Positions 36,535 through 49,158 of a DNA stretch of 64,000 nt are shown piece after piece. The position numbers were made by a program, and so were the translations under genes. The stretch is from the NCBI GenBank assembly GCA_000499405.2, contig HG738137.1:18312581-18376580 (forward strand), read 5' to 3'. The notes under the pieces were generated by a model, which searched no databases, was not told where the DNA came from, and saw only the letters and a program-made list of their open reading frames with translations. Source of the DNA: Onchocerca volvulus (taxonomy: Eukaryota; Nematoda; Chromadorea; Rhabditida; Onchocercidae). Within the stretch, counting starts at the first letter, position 1; each line of letters begins with the position of its first letter.

Positions 36535-36832
36535 TTATCAACATCGTTAATTTTAAATAACTAATTTAAACCGACCTTTTTTTTATTCGATCATGTAAAA
36601 TATAGAAGTAATAATTTGTTCATAATAATTTTATCGCTCTCCGAATATAACAAGCAGAATGTCAAATAAATTATTGTAAATTGATCAATAATTTAACCTT
36701 TTTCCGTCTTGAAAAGTCATAATAGCCAAAATTGCTGTGAAACATAGTAAAAAAAATCCAAAATTCAAAATTCCGACCGATGAGCTGAATAATAACAAAG
36801 CTTCTGCCGGATACAGACACAAGTTATATCAA

Positions 36833-37141
36833 TCAATAGCAACTAATATCTAACCTACAGAGAAGTTTTTCATGCACCAAATTACTTATTTTCAGTTCTA
36901 CTTTAAAAATAACAGATAAAAAGTAAGGAGAAGGAAATATCCTACTGTCCTGAAATCTTGTCAGAAATAATGCTATTCCATCATCTAATTCCTTTCTTTT
37001 CCATCTTTGATGATCCTTGTGAAAAATGCATTTCGAAGATAATTTAACCTGTTTAAAACAGCACGGTACTATACAAAAGAACAAATACACAATACTGCAC
37101 ATAACTACACCAATAAAATAAAGGAATGTAACAATTATCAC
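36833..37141 (-). CDS. Hypothetical membrane protein
   Basis: A 102-codon open frame on the minus strand, 125 bp beyond the stop of the F8A gene and in the same direction. It starts with a strong hydrophobic stretch (FLYFIGVVMCSIVYLFFCIV) followed by a double cysteine and a basic, polar tail (DHQRWKRKELDDG). A good donor (AAACAG|GTTAAA) after the hydrophobic part suggests that the true gene may be spliced. I recognise no family. It could be a small tail-anchored or single-pass protein in the same transcription unit as F8A, or chance. Confidence 0.3.
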   Translation of the reverse strand: MIIVTFLYFIGVVMCSIVYLFFCIVPCCFKQVKLSSKCIFHKDHQRWKRKELDDGIALFLTRFQDSRIFPSPYFLSVIFKVELKISNLVHEKLLCRLDISCY

Positions 37142-37266
37142 TTTAAGATTTGAAAAAATTATCTGTTTTCTGTAACAGTTTCACAGCATTGGAAAAGTTG
37201 CATAAAACTCGGAACTGATTCTTCAAAATTTGAAATCAATTATACTATCTCAGAATCGTGATTTCA

Positions 37267-40143
37267 TCAAACTGCAAGCACTTCATCCATCTTATGTTCC
37301 TTTCGAGAAATAAATTTATCGGCAAAACCCCTTTTATCTAACCCACCTCTATCCATCACATCATCCAGCAATTTCATAGCTAGATTAATGCACATCAAGT
37401 TAAAATATTTTTCAAGAAAATCAAAACTTTTCCTAGCCATTTCTACGTCACCATGACGAAGTGCCATTACAAATTCGTAAAAATAGAAATACAAATCCTT
37501 AGATAATGAGGAATCTTTCGGTGGCAACTTTTTCCATGGTACTTTCTGTTCCTTTTTTGTCTTTTCATCAAGCATCAGGGATGACTCATTATACATTGAT
37601 AGCAGTAAACGATGTCGAGCAGATATATCATTATTCTGCAAATTCAGTTTGAAAAATGCTTCAGTGCTGTTATATTCACACACCCTACGATCAATATATC
37701 ATCTTCTCATAATCGGATAACTGATAAACGCTCCTTTTTTAATGCAGATATATGCTGATCATTTCTGCTGCCTACGATATGTATCATATTGTAAGCAACA
37801 GAAATGATTAACATCTATTATGCCCACAACATGTATCATCTGGTCAATAAAAGTTCGAAGCTTTCTTTAATTTTCCTTCAATCTCCATTAACATCAGCCC
37901 TAGTATATGCAAATAATCTTTTCTTGCAATTGAACTTCAACTATGGTATAACAAATCAAGACTTAATTCTGATCTGAAACACAACCTATACATGTATCAC
38001 TTTTTAGTCGTGACATCTCTTCTAAGTGTCGTAATCTCTTTGCTGATTCAAAAAAAAAAAAAAAAAAAGAAAAAAGTCTTTTCATTATTTAAATATTGAA
38101 AGTGAAACTGAAACCATAAAGGATATTATGTTCAATTGATTATAAAATTTTTGAACTGAAAGAGAAAATAGAATAAAAAAACAGGTAGTCATATAATGAT
38201 TACTAGTTCTTAAGTTCTATCAACTGCCGATAAATTACGAGATCATCTTACTTTTCGCTGTAACAGCAAAAGTACTGACGCAAATTCGCAATCCTTTAAA
38301 AGTTTTTCACCATAACCAAATCTGAAAATCAAAAAGATTTTCATGCTTTCTGAAAAAAATTTTTAGAAAATCATTATTTTGACTTTAATAAAGTACTGAT
38401 GTAATGATTTAACAAAAGGCTTTTCAAATTTTTGGAAACCAAACCTCGAAATCAAAAAAAGCAAATTTTTTACAATAAATTGTATATTTTAATGTTATTA
38501 TTTTTAAGAAAAAAAAAATTGGAAAAAGGCTTCACTTTGGATCATCTGTATTCTTCATGTGAAGTGTCCACAGATCATCAACAGTTGCAAGAGCATCTTC
38601 ATACATCTCCAATTCAACTTGACAGGCTGCTAATTTTTCTAAAGCTGCTAAACGGCTATGAAATTCCACTTTCAAAAGTTCGGCTCCTTAAAAATAATTA
38701 AATATACATATATACATATAAATAAAATTTGACGATAATTATTCATCCAATACTCAAATGTACTTTTTTACTTCAATAGGTCTCCATGAGCTCTATCATT
38801 CCCGTGATATAAACATACCAAAATACAAATCAATATTTCCAAATGTGAAATGAGATTTTCAAAATTTTCGAATGAATGAAGTATACAGACCTCGCAACAA
38901 AAATGGTAACGCCAGTTGATGTTCATCAATACTGCACAATGTGGAGCCTAACTCAGTACAGTGTAAACCGGCCAGCCAAAATCCCTGATGATCGAGAATT
39001 AAATCAATCGCTCGATTATAACAATCCTGCATATAATTCAGATGATCGGAACAAGCTGCAATCACATAAGTCAGTTGAAATCAGTTGGCTGAATTAAATC
39101 GATTAACTCAATTATTTTAACACGAAACCATTCAATTTAATTAATGTATTGTAAAAAATAATTATCTCTTCTTTACACATTTATCTTCGTCATAGAGCAC
39201 TCACTCCATCAGCGACCAGTAGTGCAAATCTTTGAAGTATATTCATTTTCTTTACAAGACTTACACGAAAGTAGTGATAATTAACTCAACTCTATACTGT
39301 AAAGTACTCTCTATGAACAAAATCTTCTGATCCTAAAGGAACCGTTTAATCAGCTATTCCCGTAATAAGATAACAAAATGATTGATAGATTCTTTAAAAA
39401 GTACTGTAAAAACTTGAAAGAACAAAAAATGCACCAAATATGTTCATTTCGTAATTCCGCATTTCTGCATTTTTAAAACACCGAGCAGCCTTAAGATAAT
39501 GGCTATATTGCATACTCCAATCACCTAATTTTTCATTAATTTTTGCCATTTGTATATGACACATACCCGCATACTGTTCACATTCTTCATCTCTGAAATT
39601 ATTTTTAAAAGTAAAATAAAGAAAATTCTTTAATAGCTCAAATGAGAACACTTTATTAATTAATACATTTTCTCAAATCTACTGTTTTCTTCATTCTTCC
39701 TTTCCCCAAGTTCCGATTTTTTCATCTCAAATCTACTGTTTTCTTCATTCTTCCTTTCCCCAAGTTCCGATTTTTTCATTTGTTTAAGACAAAAATACAA
39801 TTTCACAATAAAAAACTTTTCTTAAATAAGAAAATTCAAATGAATCAGTCAACCAGATGGCCATAAAAACGAAAACCATTTTCATTTATTTTGCAAAAAA
39901 TGCAAAAGATCTCATTTCTTTATATCCATGATCTCGAAGCAAAATCTCTAAGCAGCGTGAGCCAAGCTAAACTAATATATTTCCATAATCTATAAAAGAT
40001 CAAAAATCAAACTGGAAACGCAATGCGAGGTTCGCAAGCTCCGCCAAAACCTGATGATTATTTGGTTTCTTTAAAAACTTCTTTTTTAATGAATCTAATG
40101 CTGATTTGTATTCTTTCCATGGATCTCTGTAAGGTTCATCCAT
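37267..40143 (-). CDS. F8A: F8A/HAP40 (huntingtin-associated protein 40) homologue
   Basis: Six exons on the minus strand: 40143-40020, 39590-39435, 39055-38891, 38686-38536, 38321-38252, 37635-37267; 344 residues (human F8A1 371). Helical TPR-like protein; HAP40 binds and stabilises huntingtin and has been linked to Rab5-dependent endosome movement. The N-terminus WKEYKSALDSLKKKFLKKPN matches the human start (KLKKRFLRKPN), EQYAGMCHIQMAK matches its PYAAWCQLAVA, and DLYFYFYEFVMAL followed by GDVEMA matches the C-terminal helices. Exon 2 uses the second AG of CAGAG, because only that keeps phase; exon 6 starts at an internal TTTGCAG rather than at the first open codon. The start is placed behind a TTTCCAG acceptor at about 40171, 614 bp after the MED22 stop, so trans-splicing from a shared transcript is possible. 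A nematode HAP40 implies a huntingtin partner. Confidence 0.75.
39671..39778. repeat. Perfect 54-bp tandem duplication in an intron
   Basis: Two adjacent identical 54-bp units, each starting TCTCAAATCTACTG and containing TTCCTTTCCCCAAG, in intron 1 of the F8A gene. Perfect identity means that it is recent or under copy-number turnover. Confidence 0.9.
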
Positions 40144-40784
40144 AATATATATTAGTCGTCCAATAAAACTGGAAATAAGAAAATGAACATCTCTGAACTT
40201 AGGTCTTGACTTTTAGATATCTTAAGTGCGGAAAAAAAAAAAAAAGGAATCTCATTTTTGAGGAATCTAAAAGAACTTGACTTCTGTTATTTACAAAAAT
40301 CATTCTTTGAGATAAACTACATTAAAAGTGATAAAAGTAATGCGCTTGCAATCCACATAGATAAAATTGTTTCTTACAGGCATATCCTGTAAAGATCCTT
40401 ATAACTATCTACCTGTAGTTGATTTCAGTTACTTGAATTTGTACCCCAACAACTTCCAAACGACAACAAACTAAGCTTTCTTTACAGTAACTGTGCTATA
40501 TCATTTCTGGAAAAGTCACAGTTAATTCATATAAATCTTAAAATAAACTTCTAAAGCAAAAATAAAGGCCTTCCCGATCGTTCAATTTGACCAAAACATT
40601 TTTGTATAAAAAATATATTAAGGAACTAACTCTTTTCTGTTGGCAAATAAATAGCGTGAGATCAGTATTTTATTCATGAATATACATATTATATGTAATA
40701 TTTTAAACATCCATTAATTTAACCGAAACAAACGGTTTATTTTGTGAAATAATGGTATTTTAGACAAGACAATAATCGATGGAG

Positions 40785-42630
40785 TCAATGCCTGATTGAA
40801 AAGTGATCCATCAATTCCCTATCGATATCTGTTATTACAGATGATGTATCCAAACGCATTGCATCATACCGCAATATACAGTCGTCCATTTTTTTTTCAG
40901 CTCGATCTTCAGCACTGAAAATGCAAGCTGCTGGTTTTGCTTTCCAAACATATATTAATTGGAAACTTCCAAACGACTTCCAATTTGAGAATCAAAAATT
41001 CAATCTTTTTGAATATACAGAGTACAATATTTCACACTAGTAGTGTTTATTATGGTCTTAACTACCAACTCTCATTTCACGATTCGATACAATGTGTTAT
41101 GCGTTTTTTAGAAAAATGGAAAGCTCTTCATTCCTGCTATAGCGATGAATAAGGCAATCAAAGATAATCACCGATTAACAAAGTAGCTTAATTCTTTTTT
41201 TTTTTAGTCTGATATTATAAAATTGATTTTTTCCTTCCTAAATTGAATCAAACTGACTAATACTACAGAATCGGAATGATTTTAGAATCTCAATGATATG
41301 AGTAAGCATACTTCTGAATGGCGTAACTAAGAAAATTGAAGTCATGCAAAATTAGGAATTCCTTCAGATCGTGCGTTAACTTCAACAATTCATCTGCAGC
41401 TCGTATCTGAAAATCTGCCTTAGAAATCTCAATTATTTACCTCGATAATCTACTGATTAAAAGATATATTGCTCATTAATTTCGATAATCCCCTATTACA
41501 GTGAAAGTCTCTTGGCTTGCTGATAATAATAACGAATAATAATCAGTTATCAGAAAATTCAACAAAAATTGTTAATTTATGATCAAAGCAAACAATAAGG
41601 AGAATTTTATGGTGATTTAGTAACGAAAGATCTCAGCGTGATTATTCTAAACTTCTTTCTATAATATTATTGTGCTTTTGTTTGCCATAAAATGACTAGC
41701 GCTGAATTCACCGCCATTTTTAATTTTCAATCTTGAAAAGATTCCTATATTCAACTATACTGAACTAGTTTTTAAAATAACGAACAAAATAAATGAATTT
41801 TAAATGAACCTATGGAAATGTCCGCTTCAATTAAAATTTTCTAAGAAAAATAAATTAGGTGAAATTCCAAAAAATTCAGCCGACCATTAGAGCAGCCCGT
41901 GCAGCAGTTTCGTTCCTCATTGTATAATAATCACTCATACGACCTACTGGATTTTTGTGTGCTGCATCATCAGTGTTAATCTGCAAGTCGATTTCATCAA
42001 GCAAAAAATTTAAAAAAAAAAATACCGTTACTGAAAAATTGTTTTTTTGAATTTTAAACTATATGTAGTCTTTTGATGATGTGTGCCAACTATTCATAAC
42101 TGAACAACAATAATCTGAATCAGTCATAAACTCACTACATTTAATCAACAACAAATAAAAATAAAAAACAATGAAGTAGATGAGAATAATCCCAAAATCA
42201 AGTTTTTTTTTTTTTTTTAGAAGACTAATAAGAAACTATCCATAATACCCAAACTTTTTATTGAAAATCGAAAGTAATAAACTTGTATTAATATTCCTCA
42301 ATTCTAGAAATATAAGCAAAATAACAAAACAAAAAAAAAAATGACTTTGCTGCCAATGATTTAAAATTTAGAATAAAAAATAATTGCTGATTTTGGATGA
42401 AGAAGATGTGATTCATCATTGCATGTAACTTCGAAAATTGAAAACAATTTAAATTAGAAAAACGAAACGAAAAAGTGCAAAACCTTTGCAACAGAAATAA
42501 TGTTAACGAAATTGTCGTTCAATGATTTGATATTATCCTTTAATCGTCGTTTGTATTCTTGTACTATTAGTGCTTTTGTCGCTATATTTCGGCCACTTTT
42601 CTTTACCGTTGCAGCTGATACCTGTGCCAT
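40785..42630 (-). CDS. mdt-22: Mediator complex subunit 22
   Basis: Four exons on the minus strand: 42630-42484, 41980-41885, 41406-41312, 40914-40785; 155 residues, about the length of worm MED22 and shorter than human (200). MED22 is a small coiled-coil subunit of the Mediator head module, paired with MED11, and passes activator signals to RNA polymerase II. EYKRRLKDNIKSLNDNF corresponds to human YNKRLKDDIKSIMDNF. YYTMRNETAARAALMIRAAD and LTHDLKEFLILHDF match the MED22 core (VRAAN, SDLKQFLILNDF), and EDRAEKKMDDCI the following helix. All phases agree. The gene is read in the same direction as F8A downstream, and the two may be co-transcribed. Confidence 0.88.
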
Positions 42631-42800
42631 TTTTGACGCAACAAAAGGAATTCACTCAAAATTGAAATAAACAGTTTTTAACTTTTAAAATTTAAGCATG
42701 CCTATATATATTATACTACCTATTTTTAAGAAATGGATGAATCAATGCATAATTAAACCCTAACTTTACACTATATAAATTTTAACTACATTGAATGCAA

Positions 42801-42960
42801 TATATAAATATAAATATAAATAAATAAGTATATATATATATATATATAATAAATATCTTTTATATATTAAAATATAATTTATATATATTATATTTTACTT
42901 ATAAATATATATATTTTATTTGTAAATATAAATAAATATATATATATTTTGTATATATTG
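42801..42960. repeat. A+T-only low-complexity tract
   Basis: About 160 bp almost purely of TATA/AAATAT repeats in the region upstream of MED22. It may be a strand-opening or replication-slippage site; no other content is seen. Confidence 0.7.
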
Positions 42961-44841
42961 AAATTTCCATATTTTCATACATTCATCGGTTTTGCACGTG
43001 TCTTTCACGCACGCACTTAATTTGCATGTCGTATATATACATTTCCTTCGATATTCTATTTACTAATATGTTTATTCTTACTCAATGAAACGAATAACGT
43101 AACCTCCCGCTTTATTTTAATTTTAAATTACTTCCATCTTAAATTACTTTATTTTAAGTTACTTTCAAACAAAAAAAAAGAAAAAAAAAAGACAATATCA
43201 ACATAGCACAATATCCTACTTCGAACTATTTTTTAGCAAACAAAAGACAATATTGACACACTGCAAAATGCTTTATAACTGAATCATATGGATAACTTCC
43301 TACCCTCATCTCCACATCCCTCTTATTCTATGCACTATATAACATACCGCTACGTCTCTTTTTTTAAATCTCTCGAAATCTATACTCTATGCAATTTTGC
43401 ATAGTTGTCTGTCATTTCAATATTAGGACATACACGAAGTGTTTATTGATAGTTTCAATTATTTACCCACGAGTGGTTGGTTCTGGAATTACTTTTTTTG
43501 ATTCATTTTTAGGTTGCGTGAGGTATTGTATCACTACAAATGTAAAAACTTAGTCCAATAAGCAATTTGGGAAGTTTTTTTTTCGTACTAAAACTATTTT
43601 GCATAATTGTTCTCAACCACTATCACAAGCATCGTTTTTCTCGTCATCTTTTACATTAAGCCATTTGCTCTCTATGCTTTCTATAATGATGCTTAATTGA
43701 ACTATAGGAAGATACCACAATTACATGATAAAAACGAATGATGTTGAATGCGTGAAGAAATAGTTTCAGGAAGCAAAACGATGATAATAATGTCGAACGT
43801 GATGTGAAGAAATCTTTCAATCTTCGCAAAAGCATTGATTTTTTGCTCTTTTGTAACAGTCAGATCTCAAATTGATCTTGGTGGCTAGAGACTATTGAAT
43901 TTTAAATTATTTCTATTATAATGAAATTGGATGACGAGTTAATATGGAAAGAGAAGTACCGGTCAGAGTCAAAGACACTACGAATATTATTGACTCGCAG
44001 CCTCGAAAGAAGGTCATGATGAATGTCGATTCTATGCAACATGTCACTAAATTTCAAAGTTATTACTATTTCCTTTATTGTTTAAAATCTTTGTCAAATT
44101 AAAGAGTGATATTTTCATGTAAATTATGTGCAACTACTATAGTGTTAGGATTGATAAAGTGCATATAATTTTCGCATGGTATATGTAAATAACTAATATA
44201 GGAAAAACTTCGATATAGGAAATTCTATCAATATTTCGAGTGCAGTACGGTATACAACTCTTTACGGAACATCATGCGTTCTTCGAGAATTTGTTTAAAT
44301 TTCTGTTGTTTTTCTTAAGAAAATTTGGCTTAAACAAACAGTTCGAAATAAAATTAAAATCGAATTATGCGTTTCAGAAAGTTTGTCCCGTTTATCGGAA
44401 TTTGTTACGCCATCTTATAGCGTTCAAGCAGAAACTTTAACATCACCTGTAAATGAGGTTATACTAAAACTTCACTAACTTTATTTCAAAATTTTCTGAT
44501 GAATTTTGCTTTTTAAAAAATAAGTTTTTTTTTTTCTATTCAAAGAATTTAGGTGGTATCTCTATTATTATCGGGAAAGTAAAATTTGAGGAAGGATTGG
44601 AACCTGATACAAATAATTTTGTTGTGGAACGAAATCCTTTATATAATGAATTTCATTTGCCACAATACACAATGAATTCGTTTTCGTTGCACAATGAATC
44701 GATGAATATCGATCATACAATCGATAGTTTAATCTTCCTTTGATAAGAGGGAAATTATCTGAGGGTTTTTGGTAGTTTGAACTTCCCTTTGGGAAGTTAT
44801 TTGCAGGTTATAAGTATTGGAAAGAGCTCCTCGTCGAATAC

Positions 44842-44931
44842 CGATCAGAGCAAGGGACTGAAGGCTTTGATCGTTCAGAGCAATGGTTTGAATGCCCTGA
44901 CCGGTCAGAGCAAAGGACTAAATGAATGAAT
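44842..44931 (+). repeat. 30-bp tandem repeat, three units
   Basis: Units of exactly 30 bp begin at 44842, 44872 and 44902. Each starts CG(A/T/G)TCAGAGCAA(A/T/G)GG. A related ACCGGTCAGAGTCAAAGA occurs once at about 43959, so the motif is dispersed locally. Confidence 0.75.
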
Positions 44932-44935
44932 TCTC

Positions 44936-44998
44936 TCAGAAAAGAACTCTTTTTATAGTGAAGTGTATCAGAAAAGAACTCTTTTATAGTGAAGTGTA
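44936..44998 (+). repeat. Two tandem 31-32-bp units
   Basis: Two adjacent copies of TCAGAAAAGAACTCTTTT(T)ATAGTGAAGTGTA that differ only by one T. They follow the 30-bp array directly, about 250 bp upstream of the mitochondrial carrier gene. Confidence 0.8.
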
Positions 44999-45243
44999 AT
45001 TACTGTATGTCACCATAGCAATAAAACGATTTATAATATGTTAATTATGGCGTAAGGTTCAAAAACTTGCACATACAAAGATTTCTATAATATAAAAAAA
45101 TATTTCGGTTTTTTTTCGACAGCTATAATAGTCTAAATTTTCCATTTGAGAAGGCGATAATTGTTTTAAAGTTTTCCCATGTTATTTCTTTGAAAGCCGT
45201 TTTCAAATTTTGTCTTTAATTGTTAATAACATTATAGAATCAG

Positions 45244-48140
45244 ATGTTCGTGTTCCATTTGAATATGCATGGGATTTCTGAAGAGAAAGAGAGGCGGTTA
45301 CGAGAACTGTATGAACGACTAGATATGAATAAGGATGGCACCATTGACATTCGAGATTTGACAAATGCACTCAAACAAAGGGCTCCTCATATTCCGAGTG
45401 GTGTTATACCTGTAATTTTTTTGGCATTTGAACTTATTTGGTGTTTTATCAAATATTTTATCTTAAATACCTGGAACTTTTTATCGTAGAGGACTTACGT
45501 TATATTTGTTTGTCTCTTTAAAATTTTCTAATTAGGATTTTTAGGAATTGTTTGCCCGAATTGATCACTTAAATGATGATATAATAACATTTGCGGAGTT
45601 CGTGCAATATGCTGTTGAACATGAGAAGAAACTGGAAATCATATTCCGAGATTTAGACAAGAATAAAAATGGTTAGTTTTCTTCTTTCTGTCACTTTTCA
45701 ATTTTTTAAGAGTTCTTCATGCTTTAAAAAAAAAAAAAAAAGTTTGATAAGTTTTTCATTTCCTTGTCAATTTATCTATCTAAGACTATTTCATAATCTT
45801 AATTAGATGTATTGCATGTATACTTTCTTCACTTTTTTCAAGTATTCGCCAGAGAAAAAAATTTTCTCTTCTTTGCAGGTTATGTCGGTGTTCAAGAGAT
45901 CAAGAAATATTGTGAGGATCTTGGTCTTCCAATAACTGATGCAAAAGCACAAGGAATCGTTGAGTGGTAAATTGTTTTTTTGTAACAATAAAAATTTTTT
46001 AATAACAACAAAAATAATCTAACAATAAAATCCATTTTTTAAATCATGAAATAAAGATAAATGTAGAATTTGGTGAGTTCCGAAATTGGTTGCAAATAGA
46101 TCCTTTTGTACTTACTTTAGTTTTATGTGCTAATATTTAAACTTAACTGCAAGAGGAAACATCTTATTATGGTTGTGCAGCTAGTTCGTCGGATATAACA
46201 GATTTGTTATCACAATTTCCGGCACGTTATATTTACTTTCAAAGTCAAAAATAAGTTGTCTAGATGCATCTCGGATCTAAGAATAAAAGTTAACTGTTTT
46301 TCATTTAGGATGGCACGCACAGGCTCAGCTTCTGTGAATTTCTCAGAATTCAAAGATTTTATGTTGCTTTATCCGCGATCAAAACCGGAAGAAATTGCGA
46401 AATTTTGGAAGCATAATTTGGTTAAATTTTGTTGTGAAATTAATTGATTATTATTAGTCATTTTTTTGTATCAAGAAATCGAAATCTTTCTAAAATTCAG
46501 AAAAAAGCAAATTTTTACAATACTAATTTATCGTTTCTATTGGCCTCTTACCTCAGTTTTGTCTCAGATGATTGATATTGGTGAAGATAGCCAGATTCCA
46601 GAAGATTTTTCGCAGCAAGAAATCGCTTCAGGATTTTGGTGGAAACATTTGATGGCTGGTGGAGTCGCAGGATGTGTAAGTCGAACATGCACAGCACCAT
46701 TAGACCGAGTGAAGATTTATCTTCAAGTAAAGTTTTTTATGTTTTTTTTTTTTTTTTTTTTTTTTTGCATTGTTATCTGTTAAAGTAATTTAGCAGATTA
46801 TAAAGCATATATGCATTATAGCCTCTTGAAACATTTCCATATTTAGGTCCATGCAACTCTACTTAATCGTTTGCGGTTCCCAAAGGCGGCAAAACTTTTA
46901 TATGAAGAAGGTGGATTGAGATCTTTCTGGCGAGGAAATGGCGTTAATGTTGCAAAAATTGCACCCGAATCTGCTATCAAATTTCTTTCTTATGATCTTG
47001 TACATGTCTTCTCATGTCAAACAATTTAATAAATTTTAACAGAGATTCTTGTCTTTTCTTGTTACTGCTTAGGATTTTTCAGATCAAGCGAATAATCATT
47101 AGGCACAGAGATGAAGGTCATAAGCTTCAGATTTCTGAGCGATTTGCCGCTGGTTCTGCTGCCGGTGTAGTATCTCAAACAATTATTTATCCTTTAGAAG
47201 TATATCTTTTTTGTTATTTTTGTTTCTTTTATTTATTTTAAACTTTGCAGTTCCCATATTCCATATTATTGCTTTTGTTTAGTTTTGAAGTTCTTTATTA
47301 TTAATTTGCTATTTTATAGATTTTTCAACTTTCAGGTGTTGAAAACACGTTTAGCTCTGCGGCGTAGTGGTCAGTTTGAAAGGAATTTCGTCGATTTTGC
47401 TGTCAAGATGTATAAAAATGAAGGCATCCTTTGTTTTTATAAGGTAAAATACTAGGTTGTAATTGCCGTAAATTCTTTCTGGATGGAGTTATTTTTTATT
47501 TTATGGGAATATTTCTGCTTTAATCGTATAGTCATATTTTTAGGGTATTGTTCCCAATCTTATCGGCATTATTCCCTATGCGGGTATCGATTTGGCGGTT
47601 TATGAAACGCTGAAAAATTATTATTTGAATAATTATAATACTAATGGAGTTCGTGATATTGTCGCTCTTCCAGTGTGTGGCGCATGCAGTTCCATTTGTG
47701 GTATGTTAGCGAGTTATCCCTTTGCTCTTGTGAGGACACGACTGCAAGCCCTAGGTATGCTTTATTTCATTCGTAGATTAGATTCTACATTTAATCAATT
47801 TTATTTCATTTCAAAGTGATATAGTTTTTTACTATAAACTTTCTTGTTTTGCGGAATAACGAAAACGACATAATAATGCAATCTTGGCATTCTTATATTC
47901 ATATTCATTTATCAAGCATGAAGTTAACATTGTAATCCAGTAATTATTTCAGCGATATCAGACAATTTGACTCAGCCAGTTACTATGAATGGGCAAATAC
48001 AATACATCTGGAGGAATGATGGACTATACGGCTTTTACCGGGGGCTTACTGCGAATTTGATGAAAGCTGTACCAGCAGTAGCTATAAGTTATTATGTTTA
48101 TGAACATGTGCGAACATGGCTAGGGGCTCCGATGATGTGA
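45244..48140 (+). CDS. Calcium-dependent mitochondrial ATP-Mg/Pi carrier (SCaMC, SLC25A24 type)
   Basis: Ten exons: 45244-45411, 45545-45671, 45879-45966, 46309-46420, 46568-46726, 46847-46999, 47083-47199, 47336-47443, 47544-47754, 47953-48140; 476 residues (human SCaMCs about 470-500). Located in the inner mitochondrial membrane, it exchanges ATP-Mg for phosphate when cytosolic calcium binds its N-terminal EF-hands. EF-hand 1 is good ([10 protein letters not shown], 27 on) and EF-hand 3 good (DKNKNGYVGVQE, about 94 on). EF-hands 2 ([10 protein letters not shown]) and 4 ([11 protein letters not shown]) have lost acidic ligands. The three carrier repeats carry PLDRVK (209), PLEVLK (306) and PFALVR (403), and [17 protein letters not shown] matches human almost exactly. 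The start is behind AATCAG, probably a trans-splice site; an in-frame ATG at 45265 is an alternative. Confidence 0.93.
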
Positions 48141-49158
48141 TGATATGTTTATATGTTTGGTTTATATTTTCTCACATCTTTTCTATGTAATTTGTAATCA
48201 ATGATGTTCAAGTTTATGGAAAACTTTAAATTGTATCTTAAATAATTACTTTGTCAACACCTAAAAACGGATCACATCATAATTTTGTTTTCTTTTTTTT
48301 CTAAGAACATTCCTTTATTCTTTCCTTTCTTTATATTCCCTCATTTTCGATTTTGATTATCTAACCATTCAGCGTGATATACCCCATGGTAGTGATGTGA
48401 TTCACATTCATTCCATACAACTACCACTAAATTTCATCAGTCTATCTGTTGTTAAGAATCAGCATAAAGTTTGCCATCTACGGTTTAATAGCTGGAATTT
48501 TGAGAATTCCGATTAAGTTTTGTTCTCCTCTTGTCAAAATTAATTCATGTTTATATAGTTTTCTTCTGAATAATTTTCAAGTTCGTAAATGTATAGATAA
48601 AAAGAATGGTGTCTAAGTTTCTAATTTCTCTTGCTGTTGCTCGTTTGTGATATAGATTTTCGATAGCTTGCTTTAGGGAATTTAGTAATTAGCGATTCAC
48701 AGTTTCTAGCAGTAGCGGTTAGAGTTTTTACTTTTAGTAAAAGTTCTATTGATTGAAGTAAACTTTTTGTTTGGAAGTAGAAAACAAATTTTTTTCTAGA
48801 ATTTAAAATTATCGGAATTAAGGAAGTACTATTTAATGAAGAATACCGAGCCCATGATACATGAATCGATTTTAAATATACTGCGCAAGAAGGCCAAGAG
48901 ATAAGGTGATAGAAAGGTTTCTTAATTAGTTTCTTGAAATGATTTTCCATTTTTTGAAATGCTCAGCGAGATCCATTTATATGTGTCAGTTCTTTTGTTT
49001 CATTTAAATTGAAAATGCATTTTGAAACATTTTTACGTAACAGATTATGATGATTTTTTCCATCGATGATTCGAATACATTACAGTAATTTTTTGCAACT
49101 TTGATTCACCTTGCTCTAAATAATATGCTCAAATGATATAATTTTCTTTGCATAAAAA
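48141..49158. other. 3' region of the carrier gene and intergenic
   Basis: This is presumably the carrier's 3' untranslated region followed by about 1 kb before the next gene. A 109-codon minus-strand frame at 48621-48950 is serine- and lysine-rich, without domain, splice partners or neighbours, and I take it as chance. Confidence 0.4.

Larger units (their letters stand above)
42961..45240. other. Divergent intergenic region (MED22 / SCaMC)
   Basis: No gene recognised. It holds the promoters of two divergent genes, a short plus-strand frame starting at 43921 (MKLDDELIWKEKYR and on, 32 codons) without known family, and two small tandem repeats at 44842-44931 and 44936-44998. Confidence 0.4.

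Noticed and set aside
37636..37683. Extension of F8A exon 6 upstream to the first open codon
   Set aside because: No acceptor there keeps the reading phase of exon 5; the internal TTTGCAG at about 37636 does, and the protein aligns better.
38432..38701. 89-codon plus-strand frame
   Set aside because: Antisense shadow of F8A exon 4, whose minus-strand reading is in phase with its neighbours.
48621..48950. 109-codon minus-strand frame
   Set aside because: No domain, no splice partners, serine- and lysine-rich, within the likely 3' region of the carrier gene; length is within what A+T-rich non-coding sequence can give by chance.
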